NCBI RefSeq assembly: GCF_002776525.5
Contig: NC_045443.1
Coordinates: forward strand, 35,596,808 to 35,660,807
Length of the DNA stretch: 64,000 nucleotides
From: Piliocolobus tephrosceles
Taxonomy: Eukaryota; Chordata; Mammalia; Primates; Cercopithecidae
Direction of reading: 5' to 3'
The translations under genes and the position numbers were made by a program. The notes below the pieces were generated by a model, which saw only the letters and a list, made by a program, of their open reading frames with translations, did not search any database and was not told the origin of the DNA. This document shows positions 33,970 through 47,700 of the stretch, one piece after another. Each line of letters opens with the position of its first letter. The first letter of the stretch is position 1.

Positions 33970-36604
33970 TTAACGCTGTCTTTGAGGAACCTGAAAAGGG
34001 CTACCTGGGTCGCATTGAGGCCTTGGCCGTTACAGGAAATATACCCAATTAAAAACCTGAAAGAGGCTTTGTGGCAGACTTCTTTCGGATATGTGAATTC
34101 ATCTCACAGAGTAACAACTTAATCTTCATGAAGCTGTTTGCTAACAGTGTTTTCATGGAATCTGCAAAGTGATATTTGGGAGCGCATTGAGGCCTACGGT
34201 GAAAACGAAACTATCCTCAGATAATAACTAGCAAGAAGCTTTCTCAGAAGTTGCTTTCTGATGTGTGAATTCATAACACAGAGATTAACTTTTCCTTTCT
34301 TGCAGCAGGTTCCTAACACTGTTGTCGTGGATTCTGCAAAGTGATATTTGGGAGCTCATTCAGGGCTATGGTGAAAAAGGAAATATCCTCCGAGAAAAAC
34401 CGGAATGAAGCTTTCTGAGAAACTGCTTTGTGATGTGTGCATTCATTTCATAGTGCTACAGCACTCTTTCATGGAGGAATCTGCTAGCTCTGACTTTGTG
34501 GAAACTCAGAAGTGATATCTTGGATATCGTTGAATCCCATAGTGAATAATGATCCGTTTGCTCACACTCTTTTCGTGCAATCTTCATTGGGATATTTCTT
34601 AGTGCAATGAAGCTGACGGAGACAAAGGAATTATCCTCAAATAAAAACTAGAGAGTAGCTTTCTGAGAAGCCTCTTTGTGACATGTGAATTCTTCTCACG
34701 AGTTACAACTTTATCTTCAAGAAGCAGTTTGCTAACACTCTTGTCGTGGAATATGCCAAGTGATATTTGGGAGCTCATTGAGGGCAATGGTGAAAAAGGA
34801 AATATACTCAGATAAAAACTGGAAAAAAACGTTCTGGGAAACTACATTATGATGTGTGAATGCAACTAACAGAGTTACACTTTTATTTCAGAGATCAGGT
34901 TGCTAACACAGTTTTCTTGAAATCTACAATTGGATACTTCTGAGCACAATGAGGCTTACGGTGACAAAGGAAATATCCTCAGACAAAAACTAGAAAGAAG
35001 CTTGCTTAGAAACTTCTTCATGATGTGTGAATTCATGTAACAGAGTTACACTTACGTTTCATGGAGCAGTCGATTAACAGTGTCTTTAAGAACCATGAAA
35101 AGGGCTACCTGGGTCGCATTGAGGCCTAAGCCATTACAGCAAATATCCCCAATTAAACACGTGAAAGAGGCTTTGTGGCAGACTTCTTTGTGATATGTGA
35201 AGTCATCTCACAGAGTAACAACTTTGTCTTCATGAAGCAGTTTGCTATCAGTGTTTTCGTAGAATCTGCAAGGTGCTATTTGAGATCTCATAGAGGGCTA
35301 TGCTGAAAAGGGAAGTATCCTCAGATAAAGACTGGAAAGAAGCATTCTGAGAAACTGCTTTATGATGTGTGAATGCAACTCCCAGAGTTACACTTTTCTC
35401 TTCAGAAATCAGTTTGCTAGCACAGTTTTCTTGAAATCTGCAATTGGATATTTCTGAGCACGATGAGGCTTACGGCGACAAAGGAAATATCCTCAGACAA
35501 AAACTAGAAAGAAGCTTTATTAGAAATTTCTTTGTTGTGGGTGAATTCAGCTCACAGTGTTAGATGACGGTTTTCATTCAGAAGCTTGCTAACAGTGTTT
35601 TCGCAGAAATTGCAATAAGGCACACGGTGGTGCTCCGAGACCAGAAATAACCTCAGCTCTAACAAGAAAGACGCTTTCTGAGAAACTGCTCTGTGATGTG
35701 TGAATTCAACTCACTGAGTTACTCCTGTATTTCGTGGAGCAGTTGGCTACCCCTGTGTTTGTGGAATCTGAGAACTGACATTTCGGATCTCTTTGAAGAC
35801 TATAGGGTAAAAGGAAATATCCTCTGTTGAAAATGAGAAAGAAGAATTTTGAGAAACTACAATGTGATCTGTAAATTCATCTCACAGAGTTACACCTTTC
35901 TCCTCATGAAGCCTTTGGCTAAGACTGTTCACATGGAATATGCAAAGTGATATTTGAGAGCCCAGTGAGGGTTATGGTGAAAAAGGAAATATCCTCAGAT
36001 AAAAACTGGAAGGGAGCGTTCGGAGAAACTGCATTGTGACCTGTGAATACAACTCACAGAGTTACACTTTCCTTTTCGTTGATCCGTTTGCTCACACTCT
36101 TTTCTTCAATCTGCATTGGGATATTTCTTAGCGCAATGAAGCTGATGGAGACAAAGGAAATATCCTCAAATAAAAACCAGAAAGTAGATTTCTGAGGAAC
36201 CTCTTTGTCACATGTGAAATCATCTCATGGAGTTACAACTTTGTCTTCACGAAGCAGTTTGCTAACACTCTTGTCGTGGAATATGCCAAGTGATATTTGG
36301 GAGCTCATTGAGGGCTATGGTGAGAAAGACAATATCCTCAGATAAAAACTGGAAAAAAACGTTCTGGGAAACTGCATTATGATGTGTGAATGCAACTCAC
36401 AGAGTTACACTTTTATATCAGAGATCAGGTTGCTAACACAGTTTTCTTGAGATCTGCAATTGGATACTTCTGAGCGCAATGAGGCTTATGTCGACAAAGA
36501 AAATATCCTCAGACAAAAACTAGAAAGATGCTTTCTTAGAAAATACTTCACGATATGTGAATTCATCTCACAGAGTTACACTTACGTTTCACGGAGCCGT
36601 TGAT
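33970..36604 (+). repeat. Rearranged 10-mer units (deletion and out-of-order monomers)
   Basis: First unit (1104 bp): m4 is cut near 34,550 and joined to the last quarter of m7, losing about 600 bp. Second unit (1530 bp): m1 joins directly to m9 near 35,275, then m10 switches to m4 in the same register near 35,530, and m5 to m10 follow normally. Flanking units are regular. Confidence 0.85.
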
Positions 36605-39600
36605 TAACAATGTCTTTGAGGAACCTGAGAAGGGCTACCTTGGATCGCATTGAGGCCTAGGCCATTACAAAAAATATCCCCAATTATAAACGTGAAAGAG
36701 GCTTTGTGGCAGACTTCTTTGTAATATGTGAATTCATCTCACAGAGTAACAACTTTGCTTCATGAAGCAGTTTGCTAACAGTGTTTTCGTGGAATCTGCA
36801 AAGTGATATTTGGGAGCGCCTTGAGGCCTATGGTGAAAAGAGAAATATCCTCAGATAATAACTAGTAAGAATCTTTCTCAGAAGTTGCTTTCTGATGTGT
36901 GAATTCATAACACAGAGATTAACTTTTCCTTTCTTGCAGCAGTTTCCTAACACTGTTGTCCTTGATTCTGCCAAGTGATATTTGGGAGCTCATTGAGGGC
37001 TATGGTGAAAGAGGAAATATCCTCCGAGAAAAACTGGAATGAAGCTCTCTGAGAAACTGCTTCGTGATGTGTGCATTCATTTCCAAGTGTTACAGCACTC
37101 TTTCACGGAGGCGTCTGCTATAACTGACTTTGCGGTAGCTCAGATGTGATGTTTTGAATATCATTGAATCCCATAGTGAATAATGAAATATCTTCAGAGA
37201 AATCTGCAGAGAAGCCTTCTCAGAAACTTCTTTGTTGTGAGTGAATTCAGCTCACAGTGTTAGATGATTGTTGTCATTCAGAAGCTTGCTAACAGTATTT
37301 TCACACAAACTGCAATAAGACACACGGTGGCGCTCCGAGACCACAAATAACCTCAGCTCAAACAAGAAAGAAGCTTTCTGAGAAACTGCTCTGTGATGTG
37401 TGAATTCAACTCACTGAGGTAGTGTTGTATTTCATGGAGCCGTTGGCTAGCCCTGTTTTGTGGAATCTGAGAACTGATATTTCGGATCCCTGTGAAGACT
37501 ATAGGGCCAAAGGAAATATCCTCCGTTAAAAATGAGAAAGAAGCTTTCTGAGAAACTTCAATGTGATCTGTGAATACATCTCATGGTGTTACACCTTTCT
37601 CCTCATGAAGCCGTTCACTAACACTGTTCTCGTGGAATTTGCAAAGTGATATTTGGGAGCCCAGTGAGAGTTATGGTGAGAAAGGAAATATCCTCAGATA
37701 AAAACTGGAAGGAAACATTCGGAGAATCTGCATTGTGACCTGTGAATACAACTCAGAGTTATATTTTCCTTTTCATTGATCCGTTTGCTAACTCTCTTTT
37801 CTTCAATCTGCATTGGGATATTTCTTAGTGCAATGAAGCTGATGGAGACAAATATCCTCAAATAAAACTAGAAAGTAGTTTTCTGAGAAACTTCTTTGTG
37901 ACATGTGAATTCATCTCAACGAATTACAACTTTGTCTTCATGAAGCAGTTTGTAACAATGTTGTCGTGGAATCTGCCAAGTGATATTTGAGAGCTCACAG
38001 AGGGCTACACTGAAAAGGCAAGTATCCTCAGATAAAGACTGGAAAGAAGCATTCTGAGAAACTGCTTTATGATGTGTGAATGCAACTCTCAGAGTTACAC
38101 TGTGCTCTTCAGAGATCAGTTTGCTAACACATCTTTCTTGAAATCTGCAATTGGATATTTCTGAGCGCAATGAGGCTTATGGCGAGAAAGGAAATATCCT
38201 CAGACAAAAACTAGAAAGAAGCTTTCTTAGAAATTTCTTCATGATGTGTGAATTCATCTCACAGAGTTACACTTGCGTTTTATTGAGCAGTCGATTAACA
38301 CTGTCTTTGAGGAACCTGAGAAGAGCTACCTTGGATCGCATTGACGCCTAGGACGTTAAACGAAATATCCCCAATTAAAAACATGAAAGAGGCTTTGTGG
38401 CAGACTTCCTTGTGATATGTGAATTCATCTCACAGAGTAACAACTTACTCTTCATGAAGCAGTTTGCTAACAGTGTTTTCGTGGAATCTGCAAAGTGATA
38501 TTTGGGAGCGCCTTGAGGCCTATGGTGAAAACGGAAATATCCTCAGATAATAAGTAGAAAGAAGCTTTCTCAGAAGTTGCTTTCTGATGTGTGTATTCAT
38601 AACACAGAGATTCACTTTTCCCTTCTTGCAGGAGTTTCTTAACACTGTTGTCATGGAATCTGCCAAGTGATATTTGGTAGCTCTTTGAGGGCTATGGTGA
38701 AAAACGAAATATCCTCCGAGAAAAACCGGAATGAAGCTTTCTGAGCAACTGCTTTGTGATGTGTGCATTCATTTCAAAGTGTTACGGCACTCTTTCATGG
38801 AGGAGTCTGCTAGCACTGACTTTGCGGAAGCTCAGAAGTGATGTCTTGGATATCATTGAATCCCATACTGAATAATGAAATATCTTCAGAGAACTCTGCA
38901 GAGAAGCTTTCTCAGAAACTTCTTTGTTGTGTGTGAATTCAGCTAAAAGTAATAGATGACAATTTTCATTCAGAAGCTTGCTAACGGTGTTTTCGTAGAA
39001 AGTGGAACAAGACACACGGTGGCACTCCAAGACCGCAAATAACCTCAGCTCAAACAAGAAAGAAGCTTTCTGAGAAACTGCTCTGTGATGTGTGAATTCA
39101 ACTCACTGAGTTACTCTTGTATTTCTTGGAGCAGTTGGCTAGCCCTGTTTTTCTGGAATCTGAGAACTGATATTTCGGACCCCTTTGAAGTCTGTAGGGC
39201 CAAAGGAAATATCCTCCGTTGAAAATGAGAAAGAAGTTTTCTGAGAAACTTCAATGTGATCTGGGAATTCATCTCACAGAGTTACACATTTCTCCTCATA
39301 AAGCCATTTGCTAAGACTGTTCTCCTGGAATTTGCAAAGTGATATTTGGGAGCCCAGTGAGAGTTCTGGTGAAAAAGGAAATATCCTCAGATAAAAACTG
39401 GAAGGAAGCGTTCGGAGACACTGCATTGTGACCTGTGAATAGAACTCACAGAGTTACACTTTCCTTTTCGTTGATCTGTTTGCTAACACTCTTTTCAAGC
39501 AATCCGCATTTGGATTTTTCTTAGCGCAATGAAGCTGTCGGAGACAAAGGAAATATCGTCAAATAAAAACTAGAAAGTAGCTTTCTGAGAAACTTCTTTG

Positions 39601-41539
39601 TGGCATGTGAGTTCATCTCATCGAGTTACAATTTTGTCTTCACGAAGCAGTTTGTTAACACTGTTGTCATGGAATCTGCCAAGTGATATTTGGGAGCTCA
39701 CTGAGGGCTACGATGAAAAAGGAAATATTCTCAGATAAAAATTGGTAAAAAAAAGTTCTGGGAAACTGCATTATGATGTGTGAATGCAACTCACATAGTT
39801 ACACTTTTATTTCACAGATCAGGTTGATAACACAGTTTTCTTGAAATCTGCATTTGGATACTTCTGAGGGCAATGAGGCTTACGGCGACAAAGAAAATAT
39901 TCTCAGACAAAAACTAGAAAGAAGCTTTCTTAGAAACTACTTCGTGATGTGTGAATTCATCTCACAGAGTTACACTTACGTTTCATGGAGCAGTCGATTA
40001 ACACTGTCTTTGAGGAACCTGAGAAGGGCTACCTTGGATCGCATTGAGGCCTAGGCCGTTACAAAAAAAATCCCCAATTATAAACGTGAAAGAGGCTTTG
40101 TGGCAGACTTCTTTGTGATATGTGAATTCATCTCACAGAGTAACAACTTTGTCTTCTTGAAGCAGTTAGCTAACAGTGTTTTCGTGGAATCTGCAAAGTG
40201 ATATTTGGGTGCGCATTGAGGCCTATGGTGAAAACGGAAATATCCTCAGATAATAACTAGCAAGAATCTTTCTCAGAAGATGCTTTCTGATGCGTGAATT
40301 CATAACACAGAGATTAACTTTTCCTTTCTGCAGCAGTGATATTTGGGAGCTCATTGAAGGCTATGGTGAAAAAGGAAATATCCTCCGAGAAAAACCGGAA
40401 TGAAGCTTTCTGAGAAACTGCTTTGTGATGTGTGCATTCATTTCCAAGTGTTACAGCACTATTTTATGGAGGAGTCTGCTATCACTGACTTTGCGGAAAC
40501 TCAGAAGTGATGTCTTGGATATGGTTGAATCCCATAGTGAATAATTAATTATCTTCAGAGAAATCTGCAGAGAAGCCTTCTCAGAAACTTCTTTGTTTGT
40601 GGGTGAATTCAGCTCACAGTGTTAGATGATTGTTTTCATTCAGAAGCTTGCTAACAGTGTTTTCGCAGTAACTGCAATAAGACCCTCGGAAGCACTCCGA
40701 GACCACAAATAACCTCAGCTCAAACAAGAAAGAAGCTTTCTGAGAAACTGCTCTGTGATGTGTGAATTCAACTCACTAAGTTAGTGTTGTATTTCGTGGA
40801 GCCGTTGGCTAGCCCTGTTTTGTGGAATCTGAGAACTGATATTTCGGATCCCTTTGAAGACTATAGGGCCAAAGGAAATATCCTCCGTTAAAAATGAGAA
40901 AGAAGCTTTCTGAGAAACTTCAATGTGATCTGTGAATTCATCTCACAGAGTTACACCTTTCTCCTCCTGAAGCCATTCACTAAAACTGTTCTCGTGGAAT
41001 TTGCAAAGTGATATTTGGGAGCCCAGTGAGGGTTATGGCGAAAAAGGAAATATCCTCAGATAAAAACTGGAAGGAAGCGTTCGGAGAAACTGCATTGTGA
41101 CCTGTGAATACAACTCACAGAGTTACACTTTCTTTTTCCTTGAGCTGCTTGCTAACACACTTTTCTTCAATCTGCCTTAGGATATTTCTTAGCGCAATGA
41201 AGCTGATGGAGACAAATATCCTCAAATAAAAACTAGAAAGTAGCTTTCTGAGAAACTTCTTTGTGACATGTGAATTCATCGCACCGAGTTACAACTTTGT
41301 CTTCACGAAGCAATTTGTAACACTGTTGTCATGGAATCTGCCAAGTCATATTTGAGAGCTCATAGAGGGCTATACTGAAAAGGCAAGTATCCTCAGATAA
41401 AGACTGGAAAGAAGCATTCTGAGAAACTGCTTTATGATGTGTGAATGCAACTCACACAGTTACACTTTTCTCTTCAGAGATCAGTTTACTAACACAGTTT
41501 TCTTGAAATCTGCAATTGGATATGTCTGAGCGCAATGAG

Positions 41540-41782
41540 GCTTACGGTGTCAAAGGAAATATTCTCCGATGAAAATTAGAAAGACGCTTTCTCAGAAACT
41601 TCTTGGTGATGTGTGAATTAATTACACAGAGTTACACATAAGTTTCATGGAGCAGCCCTTTTACACTGTCTTTGAGGAACCTGAAAAGGAAAAGAAAGAG
41701 AAGGAAATATAATCAGAAAAGAACTAGAAACAAGGTTTTTAAGAAACTTCTTTGAGATCTGTGAATTCGTTTCACAGAGTTT
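41540..41782 (+). repeat. Short 4-mer-type segment before orientation flip
   Basis: After the last 10-mer unit, the m10 monomer takes on 4-mer type-d character (GATGAAAATTAGAAAGACGC, then AAACTTCTTGGTGATGTGTG). It passes through a purine-rich stretch (about 41,690-41,720) where roughly 25 bp of the usual type-a monomer is missing or replaced, and ends at CACAGAGTT. Confidence 0.75.
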
Positions 41783-41784
41783 TC
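41781..41784. other. Satellite orientation switch (inversion junction)
   Basis: Left of this point the satellite reads forward (TTCACAGAGTT); right of it the complementary strand appears (TCAATGAGCTCCCAAATATC). The two sides share at most one or two T. No mobile element or gap lies at the junction. Confidence 0.9.
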
Positions 41785-44700
41785 AATGAGCTCCCAAATA
41801 TCTCTTTGTAGAATCCACTACAACAGTGTTTGCAAACTGTCCCAAGTAGGGAATGGTGGAATTCTGTGTGATGAATTCACACATCGGAAAGCAATCTCTC
41901 AGAAAACATCTCTCTAGTTATTATCTGAGGATATTTCCTTTTTCACCATGGGCCCCAGTGGGCTCCCTAATATCACTTTGCAGATTCCACGAAAAGAGTG
42001 TTAGCAAACTGCTTCATAAGGTCTAAGTTGTATGTCTGTGAGATGAATTCACATTTCAAAAGAAGTTACTCAGAAAGATTCTTTCACGTTTTTAACTGAT
42101 GATATTTCCTTTATCAGCATAGCCATCAATGTGATACAAGTTAGCCCTTCTCAGGTTCCTCAAAGACAGTTTTAATGGACTGCTCCACGAAACATAAGTG
42201 TAACTCTGTGAGAAGAATTCACACATCACCAAGAAGTTTCTAAGAAACCTTCTTCCTAGTTTTCTTCAGAGGATATTTCATTGTCACTGTAAGCTTCATT
42301 GCGCTAAGAAGTATCCCACCGCAGATTGCAAGAACACTGTGTTAGCAAACTGATCACTCAAGAGAAACGTGTAACTCTGTGAGTTGCGTTCACACATTGC
42401 AGTACAGTTTCTTAGAAGGCTTCTTTCCTGTTCTGATTGAGGGTATTTCTTTTTCACCCTTTCCCTCAATGAGCTCCAATATCACTTTGCAGACTCCACA
42501 ACAACAGTGTTAGCTAACTGTTCCAAGAAGGGAAGGGTGGAACTCTGTGTGATGAAGTGACACATCAGAAAGCAATCTCTCAGAAAGCTTGTCTCTAGTT
42601 ATTATCTGAGGATATTCCCTTTTTCACCATGGGCCTCAATGGGCTCCCAAATATCACTTTGCAGATTCCACGAAAAGAGTGTTAGCAAACTCTTTCATGA
42701 GGACTGAGTTGTACGTCTCGGAGATGAATTCACATATCACAAAGAAGTTTCTCAGAAAGCTTCTTTCACGTTTTGAATTGATGATATTTCCTTTATCAGC
42801 ATAGGACTCAATGCGATCCCAAGTAGTCCTTCTCAGGTTCCTCAAACACAGTGTTAATGGACGCCTACATGAAACATAAGTGTAACTCTGTCAGATGAAT
42901 TCACACATCACCAAGAAGTTTCTAAGAAACCTTCTTCCTAGTTTTCATCAGAGGATATTTCCTTGTCATCATAAGCTTCATTGCGCTAAGAAGTATCCCT
43001 TTGTAGATTTCAAGAAAACTGTGTTAGCAAACTGATCACTGAAGAGAAACGTGTAATTCTGTGAGTTGCTTTCACACATCGCAGTGCAGTTTCTTAGAAG
43101 GCTTCTTTCCTGTTTTGATTGAGGTTATTTCATTTTCACCATAGCCCTCAATGAGCTCCCAATATCACTTTGCAGAATCCACGACAACAGTGTTAGCAAA
43201 CTGTTCCAAGAAGGGAAGGTTGGAACTCTGTGTCATGAATTCACACATCAGAAACCAATCTCTAAGAAAGCTTCTCTCTGCTTATTATCTGAGGATATTT
43301 CCTTTTTCACCATGGGCCCCAAAGGGTTCCCAAATATCATTTGGCAGATTCCACGAAAAGAGTGTTAACAAACTGCTTCATGAGGACAGAGTTGTAACTC
43401 TGTGAGATGAATTCACAGATCACAAAGAAGTTTCGCAGAAAGCTTCTTTCACGTTTTGAATTGATGATATTTCCATTATCAGCGTAGACCTCAATGCGAT
43501 CAAACGTAGCCCTTCACAAGTTCCTCAAAGACAGTGTTAATGGACTTCTCCAGGCAACATAAGTGTAACTCTGTGAGATGAATTCACACCTCACCAGGAA
43601 GTTTCTAAGAAAGTTTCTTTCTAGTTTTCATCTGAGGCTATTTCCTTTGTCACCAGAAGATTCCTTGTGCTAAGAAGTATCCCAATGCAGATTTCAAGAA
43701 AACTGTGTTAGCCAACAGATGACTGAAGAGAAACGTGTAACCATGAGAGTTACATTCCCATATCACAGTGGAGTTTCTCAGAAGGCTTCTTAATAGTTTT
43801 GATCTGAGGATATTTCCTTTTTTACTATACCCTCAATGAGCTCCCAAATATCACTTTGCAGAATACACGACAACAGTGTTAGCAAACTGTACCAAGAAGG
43901 GATGTGTGGAACTCTGTGTGATGAAGTCGCACATCAGAAAGCAATCTCTCAGAAAGCTTCTCTGTAGTTATTATCTGATGATATTTCCTTTTTCACCGTG
44001 GGCCTCAATGGGCTCCCAAATATCACTTTGCAGATTCCACGAAAAGAGTGTCAGCAAACTGCTCCATGAGGACTAATTTGTACGTCTGTGAATTGAATTC
44101 ACATATCACAAAGAAGTTTCGCAGAAAGCTTCTTTCACGTTTTTAACTGATGATACTTCCTTTATCAGCGTAGGCCTCACTGCGATCCAAATTAGCCCTT
44201 CTCAGGTTCCTCAAAGACAGTGTTAATGCACTGCTACTCGAAACATAAGTGTAGCTCTGTGAGATGAATTCACATATCACCAAGAACTTTCTAAGGAAGC
44301 TTCTTTCTAGTTTTCATCTGAGGATATTTCCTTTGTCACCGTAAGCTTCTTTGCTCTAAGAAGTATCCCATCGCAGATTTCAAGAAAACTGTGTTAGCAC
44401 ACTGATCACTGAAGAGAACCTTGTAACTCTGTGAGTTACATTCACACCTGGCAGTGCAGTTTCTCAGAAGGCCATTTCTAGTTTTGATCTTAGGATATTT
44501 CGTTTTTCACCATAGCCCTCAATGAGCTCCCAAATATCACTTTGAAGAATCCATGACACAGTGTTAGTAAACTGTTCCTAGAAGGGAAGGGTGGAACTCT
44601 GTGTGATGAACTCACACATTAGAAAGCAATCTCTCAGAAAGCTTCTCTCTAGTTATTATCTGAGGAGATATACTTTTTCACCATGGTCCACAAAGGGCTC

Positions 44701-47700
44701 CCAAATAACATTTTGCAGATTCCAAGAAAAGAGTGTTAGCAAACTGCTTCATAAGGACTAAGTTGTAAGTCTGTGAGATGAACTCACAGATCACAAAGAA
44801 GTTACTCAGAAAGTTTCTTTCACGTTTTGAACTGATGATATTTCCTTTATCAGTGTAGGCCTCAATGAGATTCACTGTAGCCCTTCTCAGGTTCCTCAAA
44901 GACAGTGTAAATGGACTGCTCCATGAAACTTATGTGTAACTCTGTGTAATCAATTCAAACATCACCAAGAAGTTTCTGAGAAAGCGTCTTTCTAGTTCTC
45001 ATCGGAGGATATTGCCTTTGACACCGTAAGCTTCATTGAGCTAGTAAGTATCCCATTGCAGATTACAAGAAAACTGTGTTAGCAAACTGATCACTGAAGA
45101 GAACCATGTAACTCTGTGAGTTGCATTCACACCTGGCAGTTCAGTTTCTCAGAAGGCTTCTTTCCAGTTTTGATCTGAGGATATTTCCTTTTTCACCATA
45201 GCCCTCAATGAGCTCCCAAATATCTCTTTGCAGAATCCACAACAACAGTGTTAGCAAACTGTTCCAAGAAGGGAAGGCTGGAACTCTGTGGAATGAAGTC
45301 ACACATCAGAAAGCAATCTCTCAGAATGTTCCTCTCTGGTTACTATCTGAGGATATTTCCTTTTTCACCATGGGCCCCAACGGGCTCCCAAATATCACTT
45401 TGCAGATTCCACAAAAAGAGTGTTACCAAACTGCTCCATGAGGACTAAGTTTTAACTCTGTGAGATGGAATCACAGAGCACAAAAAAGTTTCTCAGAAAG
45501 CTTCTTTCAAGTTTTGAAATGATATTTCCTTTATCAGCGTAGGCCTCAATGCGATCCAAAGTAGCCCTTCTCAGGTTCCTCAAAGACAGTGTTAATGCAC
45601 TGCTACTCGAAACATAAGTGTAGCTCTGTGAGATGAATTCACACATCACCAAGAAGTTTCTAAGAAAGATTCTTTCTAGTTTTCGTCTGAGAATATTTCC
45701 TTTGTCACCGTAAGCTTTATTGCACTAAGAAGTATCCCATCGCAGATTACAAGAAAACTGCTTTAGCAAACAGGTCACTGAAGACAATCGTGTAACTCTG
45801 TGAGTTGCATTCGCACATGGCAGTGCAGTTTCTCAGAAGGCTTCTTTCCAGTTTTGATCTGAGGTTATTTCCTTTTTCACCGTATCCCTCAAGGAGCTCC
45901 CTAATATCACTTTGCAGAATCCACGACAACAGTGTTAGCAAGCTCTTGCAAGAAGGGAAGGGTGGAATTCTGTGTGATGAAGTCACACATTAGGAAGCAA
46001 TCGCTCAGATACATTCTCTCTAATACATTAGTTATTATCTGAGGACATTTCCTTTTTCACCATGGGGTCCAATTGGCTCCCAAATATCACTTTGCAGATT
46101 CCACGCAAAGATTGTTACCAAACTGCTTCATGAGGACTAAGTTGTAACACTGTGAGATGAAATCACAGATAATAGAGAACTTTCTCAGAAAGCTTCTTCC
46201 ACGTTTTGAAATGATGATGTTTACTTTATCAGGGTAGGCCTCAATACTATTCAAAGTAGCCCTTCCAAGGTTCCTCAAAGATAGTGTTAATGCACTGCTC
46301 CACAATACAAAGTGTAACTCTCTGAGATGAATTCACACATCAACAAGAAGTTTTTAAGAAAGTTTCTTTCTAGTTTCAATCTGAGGATGTTTTCTTAGTC
46401 ACCGTAAGCTTCACTGTGCTAAGAAGTATCCTATTGCAGATTTCAAGAAAACTGTGTTAGCAAACTGATCACTGAAGAAAAACGTGTATCTCTGAGTTGG
46501 ATTCACACATGGAAGTGCAGTTTCTCAGAAGGCTTCTTTCCAGTTTTGATCTGAGGATATTTCCTTTTTCACCATAGCCCTCAACGAGCTCCCAAATATC
46601 ACTTTGCAGAATACATGACAACAATGTTAGCAAACTGCTCCAAGAAGGGAAGGGTGGAACTCTGTGTGATGAAGTCACACATCAGAAAGCAATCTCTCAG
46701 AAAGCTTCTCTCTAGTTATTATCTGAGGATATATCCTTGGGCCCCAAAGGGCTCCCAAATATCAGTTTGCAGATTCCAAGAAAAGAGGGTTTCCAAACTG
46801 CTTCATAAGGACTAATTTGTAACTCTGCGAGATGAACTCACAGATCACAAAGATATTTCTCAGAAAGCTTCTTTCACGTTTGAACTGATGATATTTCCTT
46901 TATCAGTGCAGGCCTCAATGCGATACACGGTAGTCCTTCTCAGGTTCCTCAAAGACAGTGTTAATGGACTGCTTCACGAAACGTATGTGTAACTATGTGA
47001 GATGAATTCATACATCATCAACAAGTTTCTAAGAAAGCTTCTGTCTAGATTTCAACTGAGGATATTTCCTTTGTCACCGGAAGCTTCATTGCGCTAAGAA
47101 GTATCCCATTGCAGATTTCAAGAAAACTGTGTTAGCAAACTGACCACTGAAGAGAACCGTGTAACTCTGTGAGTTGAATTCACACATGGCAGTGAAGTTT
47201 AACAGAAGGCTTCTTTCCAGTTTATAACTAAGGAAAATTTTTTTTTCACCATAACCCTCAATGAGCTCCCAAATATCACTTTGCAAAATCCACAACAGTG
47301 TTAGCAATCTGTACCAAGAGGGGAATGGTGGAACTCTGTGTGATGAACTCACATATCAGAAAGCAATCTCTCAGAAAGCTTCTCCCTGGTTACTATCTGA
47401 GGATATTTCCTTTTTCACTATGGCCCCCAATGGGCTCCCAAATATCATTTTGCAGATTCCACGAAAAGAGTGTTACCAAACTGCTTCACAAGGACTAATT
47501 TGTAACTCTGTGAGATGAAATCACCGATCACAAAGAAGTTTCTCAGAAAGTTTCTTTCACGTTTTGAACTGATGATATTTCCTTTATCACTGTAGATCTC
47601 AATGCGATTCACTGTAGCCCTTCTCAGGTTCCTGAAAGACAGTGTAAATGGACTGCTCCACGATGCATAAGTGTAACTCTGTGAGATGAATTCACAAATC

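Larger units (their letters stand above)
25978..41540 (+). repeat. Alpha satellite 10-mer higher-order array, second part
   Basis: Forward-oriented 10-mer units with anchors at 27165, 28858, 30564, 32278, 33970, 35074, 36604, 38295 and 39998. Lengths are 1693, 1706, 1714, 1692, 1104, 1530, 1691 and 1703 bp, so all are near 1,700 bp except the two rearranged units. The best-ordered example is 28883-30588 (m1 172, m2 172, m3 169, m4 176, m5 159, m6 171, m7 172, m8 172, m9 172, m10 170 bp, approximately). A 33-bp loss at the m2/m3 join is seen near 40,336. No gene is seen. Confidence 0.94.

Noticed and set aside
41681..41745. A separate purine-rich microsatellite
   Set aside because: It aligns to a type-a monomer with a deletion of about 25 bp; only a short stretch is unexplained.
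45995..46045. Possible small insertion element (TAATACATTAG)
   Set aside because: Only 11 bp with a partial local repeat; ordinary slippage is enough.
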